DNA of 64,000 bases. It comes from Candidatus Methanogranum gryphiswaldense. Its GTDB lineage: Archaea; Thermoplasmatota; Thermoplasmata; Methanomassiliicoccales; Methanomethylophilaceae. A model generated the notes under the pieces. That model did not search any database. It was given only the letters and a program-made list of their open reading frames with translations, and was not told the DNA's origin. How positions within the stretch are numbered: position 1 is the first letter of the stretch; each line of letters starts with the position of its first letter. Position numbers and translations under genes: made by a program. Location of the stretch: contig CP076745.1 in assembly GCA_019262145.1 (NCBI GenBank), positions 1,051,093-1,115,092 on the forward strand, read 5' to 3'. Shown one piece after another: positions 44,333 to 54,611 of this stretch.

Positions 44333-46130
44333 AGTATGAATTCTCCGAATCAATTAGTATCCAATGAACATTGGGGATGTTGATCTTCAAAGCTATTCCC
44401 AATGCTTCATCGACTGGGTCTGTGACCTCATCGTCGGGGTCAAGACATACGTTCGAATTGCCATCGGTGACAAGAATGACGTAGCACTTCTCGTCCTTGT
44501 GCCTTTTAGTGAAAACTGTCATGTAATTATTCATATACAGTAACGCCGCCGACATTGGGGTCCTTCTGCCAACAGGAAGATTGTCCAAAAGACCGTATAT
44601 GCACTCAACGGATTTCGTAGGTGGCAGAAGCATCTGTATGGCCGTAGAATTGAATGTCATGAATCCCACACGATCCCTTTTCACATAATGCTGCTTGAGT
44701 AAAGACAATATTGCTCCTTTTACAGCCATCATCCTATTACGAATTATCAATGAACCACTTGTATCCACCGCAAAAAGGAAAGTTGATGAGCTTCTTACCT
44801 CTCTTACCCTTTCCCTCAGATCCTGTTTTTCGATTATAACTGCCATATCGGCTTCAAGGCCCTGATGGCGCTTGACCTGATACACCGCTGCCGCACGAAC
44901 GGTAGCATCAAATGCCAGATCTGGATTCTTATCATCGGTCACCCTAGAACCTACATACCTTCCACTTCTGCAATTGCTTTTCATGAAGGATCTTTTTCCC
45001 TTATCCTCAGCAGAACCGTGAGCCTTTCCTATTTCATTCTCAAAAAGATCTATGGCATCAAATGTCTCGCCGATCTTTGTTATCACATCTTCTATCTCGA
45101 TGGGCTTTATCGCCGATCCCTCTGACTCGTCCCCTTCATTATCTGGCTGGGTCTCTGATACGGCCATACGTTCTCTATCTGAGTCATCGTGTATGGCTCT
45201 CTTGATGTGCGATTCTCCACAACCTAGAATATCATGTTCCACTTTTTTCTGATTGTCTACCCTGCGACCTTTTTTCACTTTACGTCTGTGGGCGAGACAT
45301 AGTAATGATGCGTTCTCGATATCCTCTGTATCTACAAATGAGCGTCCTTCGAGGGCCGCCAGGGTCATTGAAACATTCATGACAGAGATGTCTCCGCGAA
45401 GACCATCAATATCCATACTGGCACATATTTTGGCTATGTTTGATATATTATCTTCTGTCAACCTTATTCCCTTGAGCAGGACCTTTGCATCCGATATTGT
45501 CTTTGAAAGGGTACTCTCTTGCTTAGAATATGTATTTAAAAATGCGTCTGGATCCTTCTCAAAATCCAAATTCCGTCTTAGTACCTCTTGTCTTCCATCC
45601 TGATCCTCCGGAAAATCGGCATTGACACATATGTCGAAACAATCCATGACCCTTGGATTCAAATAACAGTCATTGATGTTCATTGTCCCTATGAGCGTCG
45701 TATTGCATGCATATGATGTGGAAAGATTCTCTCTTTCCACTTTGACCTTGCCAATCAATACCGAATCCACCACTGAACTCAACATTCTTTGTTCGAATAG
45801 ATTGACATCGTCCATGTAAAGAAAATTACCATCTGCACGACTCATCAGACCTTCTTCCAATACTATCTTTCCTTCTTTTATGGCCATCTCGATGTTCAAA
45901 CAACCAAAAAGCTGTTCATCTGTCACATTCAACGGAACATTGACAATGCTCTTACCAGATATGTTCCCGAGAGAACGGGCCACCATGGTCTTACCGGTAC
46001 CTGAATTTCCCTTGATCAATATTCCTTTGATCCTAGGATTCACTACAGAACACAGTAGAGCTTTTTTCACTTGTTCCATACCGAATACGGCCGAGAATGA
46101 AAAATTAGCAGGGCTCAATAGCCCAGACAT
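44244..46130 (-). CDS. BchD/ChlD-like chelatase subunit (AAA+ with VWA domain)
   Basis: 628 residues. AAA+ domain with GNSGTGKTMVARSL (near residue 41), an acidic linker (about residues 300-400), and a C-terminal von Willebrand A domain with a full MIDAS: DTSGS, RTPMSA, VTDGNSN. It belongs to the ATPase part of Mg/Co chelatases. A methanogen makes no chlorophyll, so cobalt insertion for corrinoids together with CobN is the likely job (Ni insertion for F430 uses a different chelatase). Its start overlaps the end of the partner gene by 16 bases. Confidence 0.85.
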   Translation of the reverse strand: MSGLLSPANFSFSAVFGMEQVKKALLCSVVNPRIKGILIKGNSGTGKTMVARSLGNISGKSIVNVPLNVTDEQLFGCLNIEMAIKEGKIVLEEGLMSRADGNFLYMDDVNLFEQRMLSSVVDSVLIGKVKVERENLSTSYACNTTLIGTMNINDCYLNPRVMDCFDICVNADFPEDQDGRQEVLRRNLDFEKDPDAFLNTYSKQESTLSKTISDAKVLLKGIRLTEDNISNIAKICASMDIDGLRGDISVMNVSMTLAALEGRSFVDTEDIENASLLCLAHRRKVKKGRRVDNQKKVEHDILGCGESHIKRAIHDDSDRERMAVSETQPDNEGDESEGSAIKPIEIEDVITKIGETFDAIDLFENEIGKAHGSAEDKGKRSFMKSNCRSGRYVGSRVTDDKNPDLAFDATVRAAAVYQVKRHQGLEADMAVIIEKQDLRERVREVRSSSTFLFAVDTSGSLIIRNRMMAVKGAILSLLKQHYVKRDRVGFMTFNSTAIQMLLPPTKSVECIYGLLDNLPVGRRTPMSAALLYMNNYMTVFTKRHKDEKCYVILVTDGNSNVCLDPDDEVTDPVDEALGIALKINIPNVHWILIDSENSYSMTHNAQKFAKNLKASYYSLEDLKADPSG

Positions 46131-47152
46131 ATATCCAACTCCTTGTGATCGAAGATTACCTCCTCGAATGCACGTCTCTTCAAACGATGGGAAATTACCA
46201 GTGATGCTGTTTGACGAATGTCCTCTTTGGTCACTTCTGTCCTTCCCTCGAGAGCCGCATTGGCCTTAGCTGTCCGCATCATGGTTATATCTGCTCTGTG
46301 ACCTTCCATGCCGAAATGTATCGACACCATGACCACATCGTGCACAAGATCGTCGCTTATCTTTACATTAGGTAATAATTCCCTTGCCTTGATGATCTTG
46401 TTGCGGAGTACATCAGTGTCTTTCTGATATTGTGCCAGATATGCCTCAGGATCAAGATCGAACTGCATCCTACGCCTAATGACCTCCATTCTGGTCTGTA
46501 CGTCCTTCTCACCCTCAACATCAACAGATAACCCAAATCTATCAAGAAGTTGAGGTCTCAGACTTCCTTCTTCAGGATTCATTGTCCCGACCAAAATGAA
46601 TTTTGCAGGGTGTGAAAAAGAAACCCCCTCTCTCTCAACATAATTCGTTCCCATCGCTGCAGAATCCAAAAGAAGATCCACAATGTGGTCGTCCAATAGA
46701 TTGACCTCATCGACATAAAGGAGATTACCGTTTGCCTGTGCCAATACACCTGGTTCAAACTTCTTCTCACCGGTCTTCAACACATGTTCCAGATCTAATG
46801 TTCCAGATATACGGTCCTCGGTTGCGCTCAATGGAAGTTCGACAACACTCATTGGAAGTACTATTGATTCAAAGACCTCTCCTTTCGCCATTCTTTCACG
46901 GCACTGTATACACATCCTCTTTGGATATCTTGGATCGCAGTGGAAAAGACACCCCTTAACTGCTTGGATCGGAGGAAGGATCTGTGCCAATGATCTAACC
47001 GCTGTGGATTTTGCCGTCCCCTTCTCTCCTTTGATCAAAACTCCACCTATGCTTGGATCTACGATATTCAGAAGAAGCGCATTCTTCATTTTTTCCTGAC
47101 CTACTACACGCACGAAAGGAAATAATACTTGCTCGTTTGACATCTTTAACAT
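46115..47152 (-). CDS. BchI/ChlI-like chelatase ATPase subunit
   Basis: 345 residues, AAA+ ATPase. Walker A GEKGTAKST (near residue 42), a Cys-rich insert FHCDPRYPKRMCIQC, Walker B LLYVDEVNLLDDHIVD, and sensor GTMNPEEG are typical of the I subunit of Mg/Co chelatases. Forms a hexameric motor with the D subunit at 44244-46130. No CobN catalytic subunit is in the window. Start 47152 (or ATG 47143). A long inverted repeat lies 9-38 bp upstream. Confidence 0.88.
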   Translation of the reverse strand: MLKMSNEQVLFPFVRVVGQEKMKNALLLNIVDPSIGGVLIKGEKGTAKSTAVRSLAQILPPIQAVKGCLFHCDPRYPKRMCIQCRERMAKGEVFESIVLPMSVVELPLSATEDRISGTLDLEHVLKTGEKKFEPGVLAQANGNLLYVDEVNLLDDHIVDLLLDSAAMGTNYVEREGVSFSHPAKFILVGTMNPEEGSLRPQLLDRFGLSVDVEGEKDVQTRMEVIRRRMQFDLDPEAYLAQYQKDTDVLRNKIIKARELLPNVKISDDLVHDVVMVSIHFGMEGHRADITMMRTAKANAALEGRTEVTKEDIRQTASLVISHRLKRRAFEEVIFDHKELDICLGY

Positions 47153-47160
47153 CTCTGTGC

Positions 47161-47190
47161 CAGTCAGTTAATATTTTGATTTACTGACTG
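47161..47190. promoter_or_regulatory. Inverted repeat in front of the chelatase operon
   Basis: CAGTCAGT, a 14-base AT-rich spacer, then ACTGACTG: a perfect 8-bp dyad, beginning nine bases before the chelatase start. The spacer reads AAATCAAAATATTA on the minus strand and may contain the TATA box, so a bound protein would block transcription. Confidence 0.55.
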
Positions 47191-47377
47191 ATTTCTAAAT
47201 AGCTGTTAAGTTTTCTTACCCTATATATAGATGATATTGTTAAAGAAAATTTTTATGAATTGCATTGACAAAATAAGATATCATACAAATAATTAAATAA
47301 AAATGTTATAAAAGAACTATAATAATAAATAAATATAAATACGATAACAGTACACCAGTCTTTTTAAATAGATATAT

Positions 47378-47947
47378 TTAAATATTATTGATTAAACTCA
47401 AAAAATACCTATGAACTTTCAGATCATCGGTTAATTCAGGATGGAATGCCGTTACCAATTGATTTTTGAACCTTGCGGCAACGATCTTACCATTATACAC
47501 AGAAAGAATGGTGACACCCTCACCTACCGATTCTATGACTGGTGCTCTAATGAACTCCATAGGTATCATTCCCAGATCGTCAAAATTAGATACTGTGAAA
47601 AAGCTCCCGAGTTGCCTACCAAATGCATTGCGCCTAACACTCATTGGAAACGTACCAAGATACCTTCTGTCATCATTGATGATGGTATCAGAAAGAAGGA
47701 TCAGACCCGCACATGTACCAAAGACCGGTAGTCCGTCGATGATCCTCTGTCTGATGTCATCCAGCATCCCAAGGTCAGTAAGGAGTTTTCCGATCACTGT
47801 GCTCTCGCCGCCAGGTATTATGAGGCCGTCCATGTTTTTTTCTAGATCCGAAGGTTTCCTGATCTGGAAATGCTCTTGATCCAATCTATCGAGCATGGAT
47901 TCGTGCTCTGCAAATGCACCCTGGACGGCAAGAACACCGATCCTCAT
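47378..47947 (-). CDS. pdxT: PdxT, glutaminase subunit of PLP synthase
   Basis: 189 residues. Class I glutamine amidotransferase fold: [13 protein letters not shown] at the start, [12 protein letters not shown], nucleophile Cys in [10 protein letters not shown], and the catalytic His-x-Glu in [10 protein letters not shown]. Provides ammonia to PdxS for pyridoxal 5'-phosphate. Coupled to pdxS by an ATGA overlap. PLP is needed by the five PLP enzymes in this window. Confidence 0.96.
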   Translation of the reverse strand: MRIGVLAVQGAFAEHESMLDRLDQEHFQIRKPSDLEKNMDGLIIPGGESTVIGKLLTDLGMLDDIRQRIIDGLPVFGTCAGLILLSDTIINDDRRYLGTFPMSVRRNAFGRQLGSFFTVSNFDDLGMIPMEFIRAPVIESVGEGVTILSVYNGKIVAARFKNQLVTAFHPELTDDLKVHRYFLSLINNI

Positions 47948-48819
47948 TGTCCACGTTCCGCCATTATCGTTTTTATCTCTTGCTCGTTGATGCCGACCAT
48001 GGCCTGTCCGAGGTCTTCAGAAAGTTCTGCCAGGATCGCAGGGTCATTATAATTCGTGACCGCTTTCACGATAGCGGATGCGCGCTTGGCCGGATCCCCT
48101 GATTTGAATATACCTGAACCGACGAAAACTCCCTCTGCTCCTAATTGCATCATCAATGCCGCATCGGCAGGGGTCGCAATTCCTCCAGCTGCAAAATTTA
48201 CAACTGGAAGTCTGCCATTCTGATGAACATATCTCACAAGGTCCAACGGTACCTGTAATTGTTTTGCAGACTCGTAGAGCTCATCCTCAGATGTGCCCAC
48301 CACTCTCCTGATCTCAGAATTCATGGCCCTCATGTGCCTGACGGCCTGAATTATGTCTCCCGTACCTGGTTCTCCTTTCGTCCTGATCATGGATGCGCCC
48401 TCGGATATGCGCCTTAAGGCTTCTCCTAGATCCCTTGCACCGCATACGAATGGAACCTTGAATTTTGTTTTGTCGATATGATACACATCATCAGCTGGAG
48501 AAAGAACCTCGCTCTCATCTATGTAGTCTATCTCGATAGCTTCAAGGATCTGGGCCTCAACAAAATGACCTATGCGTACCTTTGCCATCACGGGTATGGA
48601 GACCGCTTCCTGTATGCCTTTGATCATTTTGGGATCGCTCATTCTAGAGACCCCTCCTGCAGCACGGATATCGGCAGGTATCCTCTCAAGTGCCATGACA
48701 GCGCAAGCCCCCGCTTTCTCTGCGATCTTTGCCTGTTCAGGATTTGTCACATCCATTATCACGCCACCTTTCAACATCTGGGCCAATTCCTTGTTCAATC
48801 CATATCTTTCATCGGTCAT
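47944..48819 (-). CDS. pdxS: PdxS, PLP synthase catalytic subunit
   Basis: About 291 residues, (beta/alpha)8 barrel building PLP from ribose 5-phosphate and glyceraldehyde 3-phosphate. [18 protein letters not shown], the reactive Lys in [11 protein letters not shown], and [10 protein letters not shown] with the second Lys are visible. [28 protein letters not shown] (cut) matches the phosphate site. Start ATG 48819; GTG 48828 is possible. Followed directly by pdxT. Confidence 0.96.
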   Translation of the reverse strand: MTDERYGLNKELAQMLKGGVIMDVTNPEQAKIAEKAGACAVMALERIPADIRAAGGVSRMSDPKMIKGIQEAVSIPVMAKVRIGHFVEAQILEAIEIDYIDESEVLSPADDVYHIDKTKFKVPFVCGARDLGEALRRISEGASMIRTKGEPGTGDIIQAVRHMRAMNSEIRRVVGTSEDELYESAKQLQVPLDLVRYVHQNGRLPVVNFAAGGIATPADAALMMQLGAEGVFVGSGIFKSGDPAKRASAIVKAVTNYNDPAILAELSEDLGQAMVGINEQEIKTIMAERGQ

Positions 48820-48953
48820 ATTCAACACATGATGTTAGTACAGACCAAGTATATGTATTTAATTGGATATTGATGTATAATAAAATACATTCAAAAACAT
48901 AAAAACATCAAAAAATGAATTTTAAAAAGAAAAATAAGAAAATTAATTAAAAA

Positions 48954-48967
48954 GAGGGTTTCCCCTC
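48954..48967 (-). terminator. Terminator of the first tandem MFS gene
   Basis: GAGGG-TTTC-CCCTC overlapping the stop codon. On the minus strand it is followed by TTTTTAATTAATTTTC. Confidence 0.6.
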
Positions 48968-50423
48968 AGTTTACTGACATTGAATCTCTTATTTTCTTAT
49001 CCTTCAAGAACGTGGAGATCAAGAATGCACATAGGCATAACAAACATGCAACGAAGAATGCTGGCTTGAAAGCATCAACTATACTTCCGGGCAGCACCAT
49101 CGGCAAGATTATACCTGCGGCGAATATCGACTCGATGATCGCAACACCGACAGAACTCCCTGCCTGTCTGAATGTATTGATTATCGAAGACATCAAACCC
49201 TCCTCATTGGTTTGAGAATAGCTCAAACTGAGATTGGTGGAAGCGACCAAACTGGTTCCTACACCTGCACCCATTATGAACAATGTTATCAGGATAAACA
49301 TTAATGATGTCCCTTCATTGAAATGGATCATCATGAGGAAGCCTAAAGCTGATACAAGACATCCGATCGATAACATCTTGTTATTTATGCCAGTCTTGTC
49401 TGAGATCTTCCCTACAGTTGGACCGACGACCATCATTCCTATTGAGTTGGCCACAAGTATAAGGCCCATGTCCACTGTTGAATAACCCTTTACATATTCC
49501 AGATAATAAGGCAACAGTAAATAGGATCCAGCAACAGCAGCGAAGATCAACAGATTGACCAAGTTGCTACCAACGACATCCTTGATCCTCATGATCCTGA
49601 GAGATATGAGCGGGTCTTTTGCCCTCTGCTCCCACCATACCAACAATCCTGCAAATATAAATGCAGAAGCAAGAAGGGCAAGATTTCCATTAGAGAACCA
49701 TCCGCCATTGGTACGAGCTGTGTTGAGATAATAGATCAGTGAGAACATCATTATGACCATTAAGATCACACCGACGACGTCCGACTTCTGCTTATTATCG
49801 CGTACCTCATTAACATTGGCCATACTCTTCAAAGACATCAGAATACAAACGATTCCGACAGGAACGTTTATGAAGAATATATAGGACCAATCGAACTGAC
49901 AGAGAATCCCCCCTATTACTGGGCCGCAGGCTGTTCCAACTGATGAGGCTAAAGTGATCGCACCCACAGCTTTCCCTCTTATACCGGGCAGATATGATGT
50001 GATCATTGCCAATCCCATTGCCATTATCATACCTGCACCCAGACCTTGTATGATCCTTAGGGCGATCAATATGAACAATGTGGTTTGTCCATCACCACCT
50101 ATCTTCATAGTCCCTGTTAGACCGATTATCAAAGACATTCCTGCAAATATGCCAATACCTAAAATGAACAGTTTCTTGTATCCAAGATTGGTCCCTAATT
50201 TCCCCCAAAGAAGTATGAAACAACATAATGAGAGCGTATATCCAATCAAAATCCAAGAGACATCACTGGACAGATTACCAAGATTCAGATCGGACCTTAT
50301 CGTTGGCAAAGCCACCGAGACAATCGTAGCATCCAAAGATGCCATGAACGTTCCTAATACTATACTGATCAAAATCCATTTTTCTTTGGATGAGATCTTG
50401 GAAATGTTTGGATCACTGCCCAT
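48966..50423 (-). CDS. MFS exporter, DHA2 family (tandem copy 1)
   Basis: About 485 residues with about 14 membrane segments. TM1 SLDATIVSVALPTI (motif D1), TM4-5 loop with GAITLASSVGTACGPVIGG (motif C), and KISDKTGINNK, a motif-A-like loop. Strongly similar along the whole length to the next gene (50634-52073), so the pair is a tandem duplication. Substrate unknown. ATG 50423 aligns with the start of the sister gene. About 210 bp separates the two, with a conserved promoter-like block before each. Confidence 0.85.
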   Translation of the reverse strand: MGSDPNISKISSKEKWILISIVLGTFMASLDATIVSVALPTIRSDLNLGNLSSDVSWILIGYTLSLCCFILLWGKLGTNLGYKKLFILGIGIFAGMSLIIGLTGTMKIGGDGQTTLFILIALRIIQGLGAGMIMAMGLAMITSYLPGIRGKAVGAITLASSVGTACGPVIGGILCQFDWSYIFFINVPVGIVCILMSLKSMANVNEVRDNKQKSDVVGVILMVIMMFSLIYYLNTARTNGGWFSNGNLALLASAFIFAGLLVWWEQRAKDPLISLRIMRIKDVVGSNLVNLLIFAAVAGSYLLLPYYLEYVKGYSTVDMGLILVANSIGMMVVGPTVGKISDKTGINNKMLSIGCLVSALGFLMMIHFNEGTSLMFILITLFIMGAGVGTSLVASTNLSLSYSQTNEEGLMSSIINTFRQAGSSVGVAIIESIFAAGIILPMVLPGSIVDAFKPAFFVACLLCLCAFLISTFLKDKKIRDSMSVN

Positions 50424-50633
50424 AATGTGATAACAGATTTGAATGGATTTAATTATATTGTACAATGAGGAAAATAATCGACACTGAATCATCACTAATA
50501 TGACCTAAAAGTGTTAAGATCAAAAATAGAAATAATGCTTTTCTTGGTTTTAATGATTAAAAGAGCATAAAATTATAATCATCTCTCTAAGTACTTTACT
50601 CGTTTGTATAAGATATGCTTCTTGTTTCCAGCA

Positions 50634-52073
50634 TCATTTCGTAGACTCTGCGTCCCTGACCTTCTTATCTTTTAAGACCATCGAAAACACAAATGCGAGG
50701 AAACACAGTACACATGCAACAAAGAATGCCGGTTTGAATGCACTGACCATACTGCCATTCAATACAAATGACGCAGCTATGCTTGCAGTGAATACCGCAC
50801 CAAGAACTGCGACACCGACTGAACTTCCTGCTTGCCTGAACATATTGATTATTGATGACATGGAACCTTCTTCGTTATGTTCTGAATACCCCAATATAAG
50901 ATTGGTGGTGGCAACCAACCCCATTCCGATACCCACTCCCATCAAAAATAATGTAAAAATAATGTATAAAAGCGATGTATATTCATCAAAACGGATCATC
51001 AATAAGAAACTGAATGCCGATATCAAACAACCTATCGACGACATCCTGTTATTGATACCTGTCTTATCTGAGATCTTTCCTACTGTTGGACCGACCACCA
51101 TCATCCCTATCGATGTCGCCACCAGAATCAGACCCATGTCCACTGTTGAATATCCTCTTACTGTCTCAAGATAATAAGGTAACAGGAAATACGACCCTGA
51201 GAACGCAGCACAGATCAACAGATTGACCGCGTTACTGCCAACCACATCCTTTATCTTCATTATCCTGACCGATATGATTGGACTGTCTACTCTCTGTTCC
51301 CACCATATCAACAATCCAGTGAATATGAACGCTGTTGATAGGATGACAACATTCTCATCAGAAAACCACCCACTGTTATTCGCCGTATTTAGATAATAAA
51401 TGAACGAGAACAACATTATGACCATGAAAACGACACCCAAACCGTCCAGTTTCTGCTTCTCCCCGCGTTCCTCCTTGACATTGGCCATACTTTTTACGGA
51501 CAAAAGAATGCAAAGCAAACCTATCGGAACATTGATGAAGAATATGAACGACCAATGGAATTGACAAAGAAAACCACCTATTACTGGGCCGAAGGCCAAC
51601 CCGACTGAGGATGCTAATGTTATCGTTCCGACCGCTTTTCCTCGTATGTTGGGAAGATATGATGATACCATGGCAAGTCCCATCGCCGTGATCATGCCTG
51701 CGCCTAGGCCTTGCAACATTCTCAGCAGTATGATGATGTTGAGGCCACCTATTTTCAAAACACCGAAAACTCCTATGGTCAACGACATTCCAGCAAAAAT
51801 GATTACACCAAAAAGAAAAAGTCTCTTGTAACCATAATTAGTCCCTAACTTTCCCCACAACAAAATAAAACAACACAATGACAAAGTGTATCCGATCAAT
51901 ATCCATGATACATCGCTAGCCGGACCGGAGACCGTAAAATCGTGTTCTATCGTGGGCAAAGCTACAGCGACTATCGTGACATCCAAAGAAGCCATGAACG
52001 TTCCCAATACAATACTGATCAGGATCCATCTTTCTTTGGATGAACTTTTTGAAACGCTAGGATCGTTACCCAC
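50634..52073 (-). CDS. MFS exporter, DHA2 family (tandem copy 2)
   Basis: About 479 residues, 14-TM. SLDVTIVAVALPTI, ASSVGLAFGPVIGG and GKISDKTGINNRM match copy 1 closely. The start is GTG at 52073, in the same context as ATG in copy 1 (TTATCACA ahead of it in both). Upstream, TTGTACAATA is shared by both copies (about 52107-52116 and 50457-50466), showing that the duplication included the promoter. It follows the ramA terminator. Linked to the pyrrolysine block by position only. Confidence 0.85.
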   Translation of the reverse strand: MGNDPSVSKSSSKERWILISIVLGTFMASLDVTIVAVALPTIEHDFTVSGPASDVSWILIGYTLSLCCFILLWGKLGTNYGYKRLFLFGVIIFAGMSLTIGVFGVLKIGGLNIIILLRMLQGLGAGMITAMGLAMVSSYLPNIRGKAVGTITLASSVGLAFGPVIGGFLCQFHWSFIFFINVPIGLLCILLSVKSMANVKEERGEKQKLDGLGVVFMVIMLFSFIYYLNTANNSGWFSDENVVILSTAFIFTGLLIWWEQRVDSPIISVRIMKIKDVVGSNAVNLLICAAFSGSYFLLPYYLETVRGYSTVDMGLILVATSIGMMVVGPTVGKISDKTGINNRMSSIGCLISAFSFLLMIRFDEYTSLLYIIFTLFLMGVGIGMGLVATTNLILGYSEHNEEGSMSSIINMFRQAGSSVGVAVLGAVFTASIAASFVLNGSMVSAFKPAFFVACVLCFLAFVFSMVLKDKKVRDAESTK

Positions 52074-52120
52074 ATTGTGATAACAACTGTGAATTGTTTT
52101 AATACTATTGTACAAAAAGG

Positions 52121-52139
52121 ATTGGGGGTGGCCCCCAAT
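52121..52139 (-). terminator. ramA terminator
   Basis: Hairpin ATTGGGGG-TGG-CCCCCAAT six bases after the ramA stop on the minus strand, followed there by CCTTTTTG. Ends the pyl-ramA transcript just before the MFS promoter. Confidence 0.7.
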
Positions 52140-52144
52140 TTGAA

Positions 52145-53776
52145 TCAACCAGGTATTGTGAAATATCTAAGATTTAGAACCCCTTGTTTACACGCTCTTT
52201 CACAACGTCTGCAAGCAGTGCCCGCACATCTGTCGGACTTGACCTTAGCATATACCTTTCCTTCCTCACGGATTATGGACAGGGCATTTTCAGGACAAGC
52301 CTTGATACAGTGTCCGCATAATGTGCAATCCTTGACCTCGCCCATGATGATCGTCCCCGAATCCTCGAGTATGTTCACCTTGCGATTCTCGGTATCCGGA
52401 AGATCGGTACGTGCAAGCCTCTCTACAACGAGCTTCTTGGTCGGTTCAGACAGAGGAGGCAGATTGTAAATGTCCAACATGTTGTTGTATTCGGATGCTG
52501 GCATCCCGGTGCACCAAAGGGAGTATTCTATCGAATAGATATTTTTGAATGTTTCCGAGGTTGCGAACATGACATGAGTGGCCCTGAGTTTCTTGGCGAA
52601 TTCGCGTAGATCGTCGAGATCCATCTTTCCCATCGCGATCTCTCTCGCCATTTCAATGGAGGTATTACCGAACTGCACGATGTGCTCAGCACCGGGTACT
52701 ACCATTCCGATCTTCATTGCCTTAGCGGCATCCACATAGAGACCTGATGCTCCCGACATGTACGCTTTCTTAACATCGCCTGTCCATAATCCAGCCTCAT
52801 GCAAGAGCGTAAGGAATCCAGCACGTAAGGCACCTATTGCCTTGCCTGCCTCGTCCACATCGGCCGATGATATGCAGATGTCATCCTGAAGATGGATCTT
52901 CCCATCAGGTGTGAGTATCTTAGGAGTATCGATGAGCCCTGTCTCCATACCACAATACAGAGTCGCTACGACCCCTGTTCCGGTGACACCTATTGCCCGA
53001 CAGTTCATCTTTCCCTTCTCTACGGGTTTACCTGTTTTAGGATCGACAGTATCTCCTATCCTCTCTACCATGGCATCATCCAGGACCGTGCATTTCCATC
53101 CATCTTTGGTTATGTCCACATCACATATGGCTCCCGGAGCGGCCAACATACCTTTCTCTATCTGCTGTCCTTCAAGAGCGGGCCCTGCTGCTGCAGAACC
53201 TGTGAATATCTTTCCATTCACTATGAGCGCCATCTCTGCATTGGTACCGTAGTCCACTACAATGACAGGCTCCTTCTCACTGAGGATGTTGGTCATCTTC
53301 AGCATTGCAATGGCATCCGCACCAATCTCATGCGTCACGGCCGGGGGTATTACAAGTTCCGCATCCGGCATACCGACTATACCGAGATCGGATGCTTTAA
53401 GGACCTTTCCATTTCTTTCCGGAGGAACGACCCCGAGGTCCTTCAGCATATTCTTTCCCGCGTATGCAAGGTCCCTGATCTCTATATTTTCAAAAAGCGA
53501 CAATTGGAATGTGTTGCCGCTTACACCGACCCTCCTTACTTTGGAGAGATCGATACCGAGTGTCGAGAAGAGTTGATTCACCGCACCGATTATCAATCCG
53601 TTCGCGACATCCTCTCCGGATTGGATCGCGAAATTCACATGGTCTATGACGTTCATGCCAGGTATCGGATGACGCTGTGTGATCGATGTCGCAAGTGTCT
53701 CTCCTGTGCCCATATCAATGGCCTGACACCGAAGACCGCTTGTCCCTATATCCAATGCAATACAATAGTCTGTCAT
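52145..53776 (-). CDS. ramA: RamA, ATP-dependent reductive activase of methylamine corrinoid proteins
   Basis: About 543 residues. Activates MtmC, MtbC and MttC by reducing inactive Co(II) to Co(I) with ATP hydrolysis. The ASKHA ATPase domain is visible in DIGTSGLRCQAID (N-terminus), VDYGTNAEMALIV and SGASGLYVDA. Two C-terminal [4Fe-4S] motifs follow: CTLCGHCIKACP and CRRCERACK. Length and layout match RamA. ATG 53776 with GGAGATGA ahead, five bases after pylD. Here it ends the pyl operon, which ties corrinoid activation to pyrrolysine synthesis. Confidence 0.95.
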   Translation of the reverse strand: MTDYCIALDIGTSGLRCQAIDMGTGETLATSITQRHPIPGMNVIDHVNFAIQSGEDVANGLIIGAVNQLFSTLGIDLSKVRRVGVSGNTFQLSLFENIEIRDLAYAGKNMLKDLGVVPPERNGKVLKASDLGIVGMPDAELVIPPAVTHEIGADAIAMLKMTNILSEKEPVIVVDYGTNAEMALIVNGKIFTGSAAAGPALEGQQIEKGMLAAPGAICDVDITKDGWKCTVLDDAMVERIGDTVDPKTGKPVEKGKMNCRAIGVTGTGVVATLYCGMETGLIDTPKILTPDGKIHLQDDICISSADVDEAGKAIGALRAGFLTLLHEAGLWTGDVKKAYMSGASGLYVDAAKAMKIGMVVPGAEHIVQFGNTSIEMAREIAMGKMDLDDLREFAKKLRATHVMFATSETFKNIYSIEYSLWCTGMPASEYNNMLDIYNLPPLSEPTKKLVVERLARTDLPDTENRKVNILEDSGTIIMGEVKDCTLCGHCIKACPENALSIIREEGKVYAKVKSDRCAGTACRRCERACKQGVLNLRYFTIPG

Positions 53777-53780
53777 GTTT

Positions 53781-54611
53781 TCATCTCCTACACTTCTTCT
53801 TGTCAGGGCATGAGAATGATGCACTTTGCACTGCCATGACCGATACTCCAATGTCCAAAGGATCGTGAATTATCGTTGCCTTTGAATAAGCCTCATCATC
53901 AAATGTATGTGGCACTCCGGGAGACGATATGATCGCCCCCTTTCTGATATTCCGACTGTCGATATGGGCCGGGGATGCGTTGAATATCAGATCGTGCGAT
54001 GAGATCGCACTTTCTATATTGTCTGCGACCGTGATACCAGGATTGGATCTGGCGACCTTACCTGCTTTCTCCCCATCTATGTCCGCCACGACAACATTGG
54101 CACCTCTTGCCAAAAGCAAACCTGCGGCCCTGCTTCCTACTCTTCCGGCCCCCAACACAAGGACGGTCTTTCCCATCAGTCCCTTGGAAGCTCCATTCAG
54201 GGCAGCAACGTATCCCGCTGCTGTACAGAACGAATTGTTGGAATATTTCCTTGCTTTTGTATTATACGCGATAAATTCGTAATCGTCCGCAAGAAATACT
54301 ATATTGGCATCTTTGGCCAATGCTTCTGCCAATCCCGTTACATCATAACCGGATGTAACGAATGCATCCATTCCCAGAGCACGGCATATATCTGCCACAG
54401 ATTCCGAGAACCTTGTTATGACGCCCATTCCTGAGGTTATAGGCACCACACCGATGTTATAATCCTGCAGATCTATGGAATCAGGTGTTATCGCGACCGC
54501 GTCACATGCCATCTCCTTCGTTGTCATATTAGAACAGCGTACCAACATCTGGCTAACGCTTTCCAATGACTCTGATATGCCCCTCACGTCATCATCTGTA
54601 AGTCTGGTCAT
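53781..54611 (-). CDS. pylD: PylD, pyrrolysine-forming dehydrogenase
   Basis: 276 residues. Last step of pyrrolysine synthesis: oxidises the lysine-ornithine conjugate, which then cyclises. NAD-binding Rossmann loop VLGAGRVGSRAAG (near residue 152), preceded by the PylD-specific SGMGVITRFSESVADI and followed by NASPAHIDSR. Ends with a short Cys/Lys tail (SCPDKKKCRR). Its ATG overlaps the pylC stop by one base (TGATG). Confidence 0.95.
   Translation of the reverse strand: MTRLTDDDVRGISESLESVSQMLVRCSNMTTKEMACDAVAITPDSIDLQDYNIGVVPITSGMGVITRFSESVADICRALGMDAFVTSGYDVTGLAEALAKDANIVFLADDYEFIAYNTKARKYSNNSFCTAAGYVAALNGASKGLMGKTVLVLGAGRVGSRAAGLLLARGANVVVADIDGEKAGKVARSNPGITVADNIESAISSHDLIFNASPAHIDSRNIRKGAIISSPGVPHTFDDEAYSKATIIHDPLDIGVSVMAVQSASFSCPDKKKCRR

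Noticed and set aside
44244-47152. Magnesium chelatase for chlorophyll synthesis
   Set aside because: The I and D subunits are shared by cobalt chelatases, and no chlorophyll genes are expected in a methanogen; only a general chelatase call is made.
52892-53839. Long plus-strand reading frame (315 codons) opposite ramA
   Set aside because: It is antisense to a clear RamA coding region with all motifs, has no recognisable protein features and looks like a shadow of codon use.
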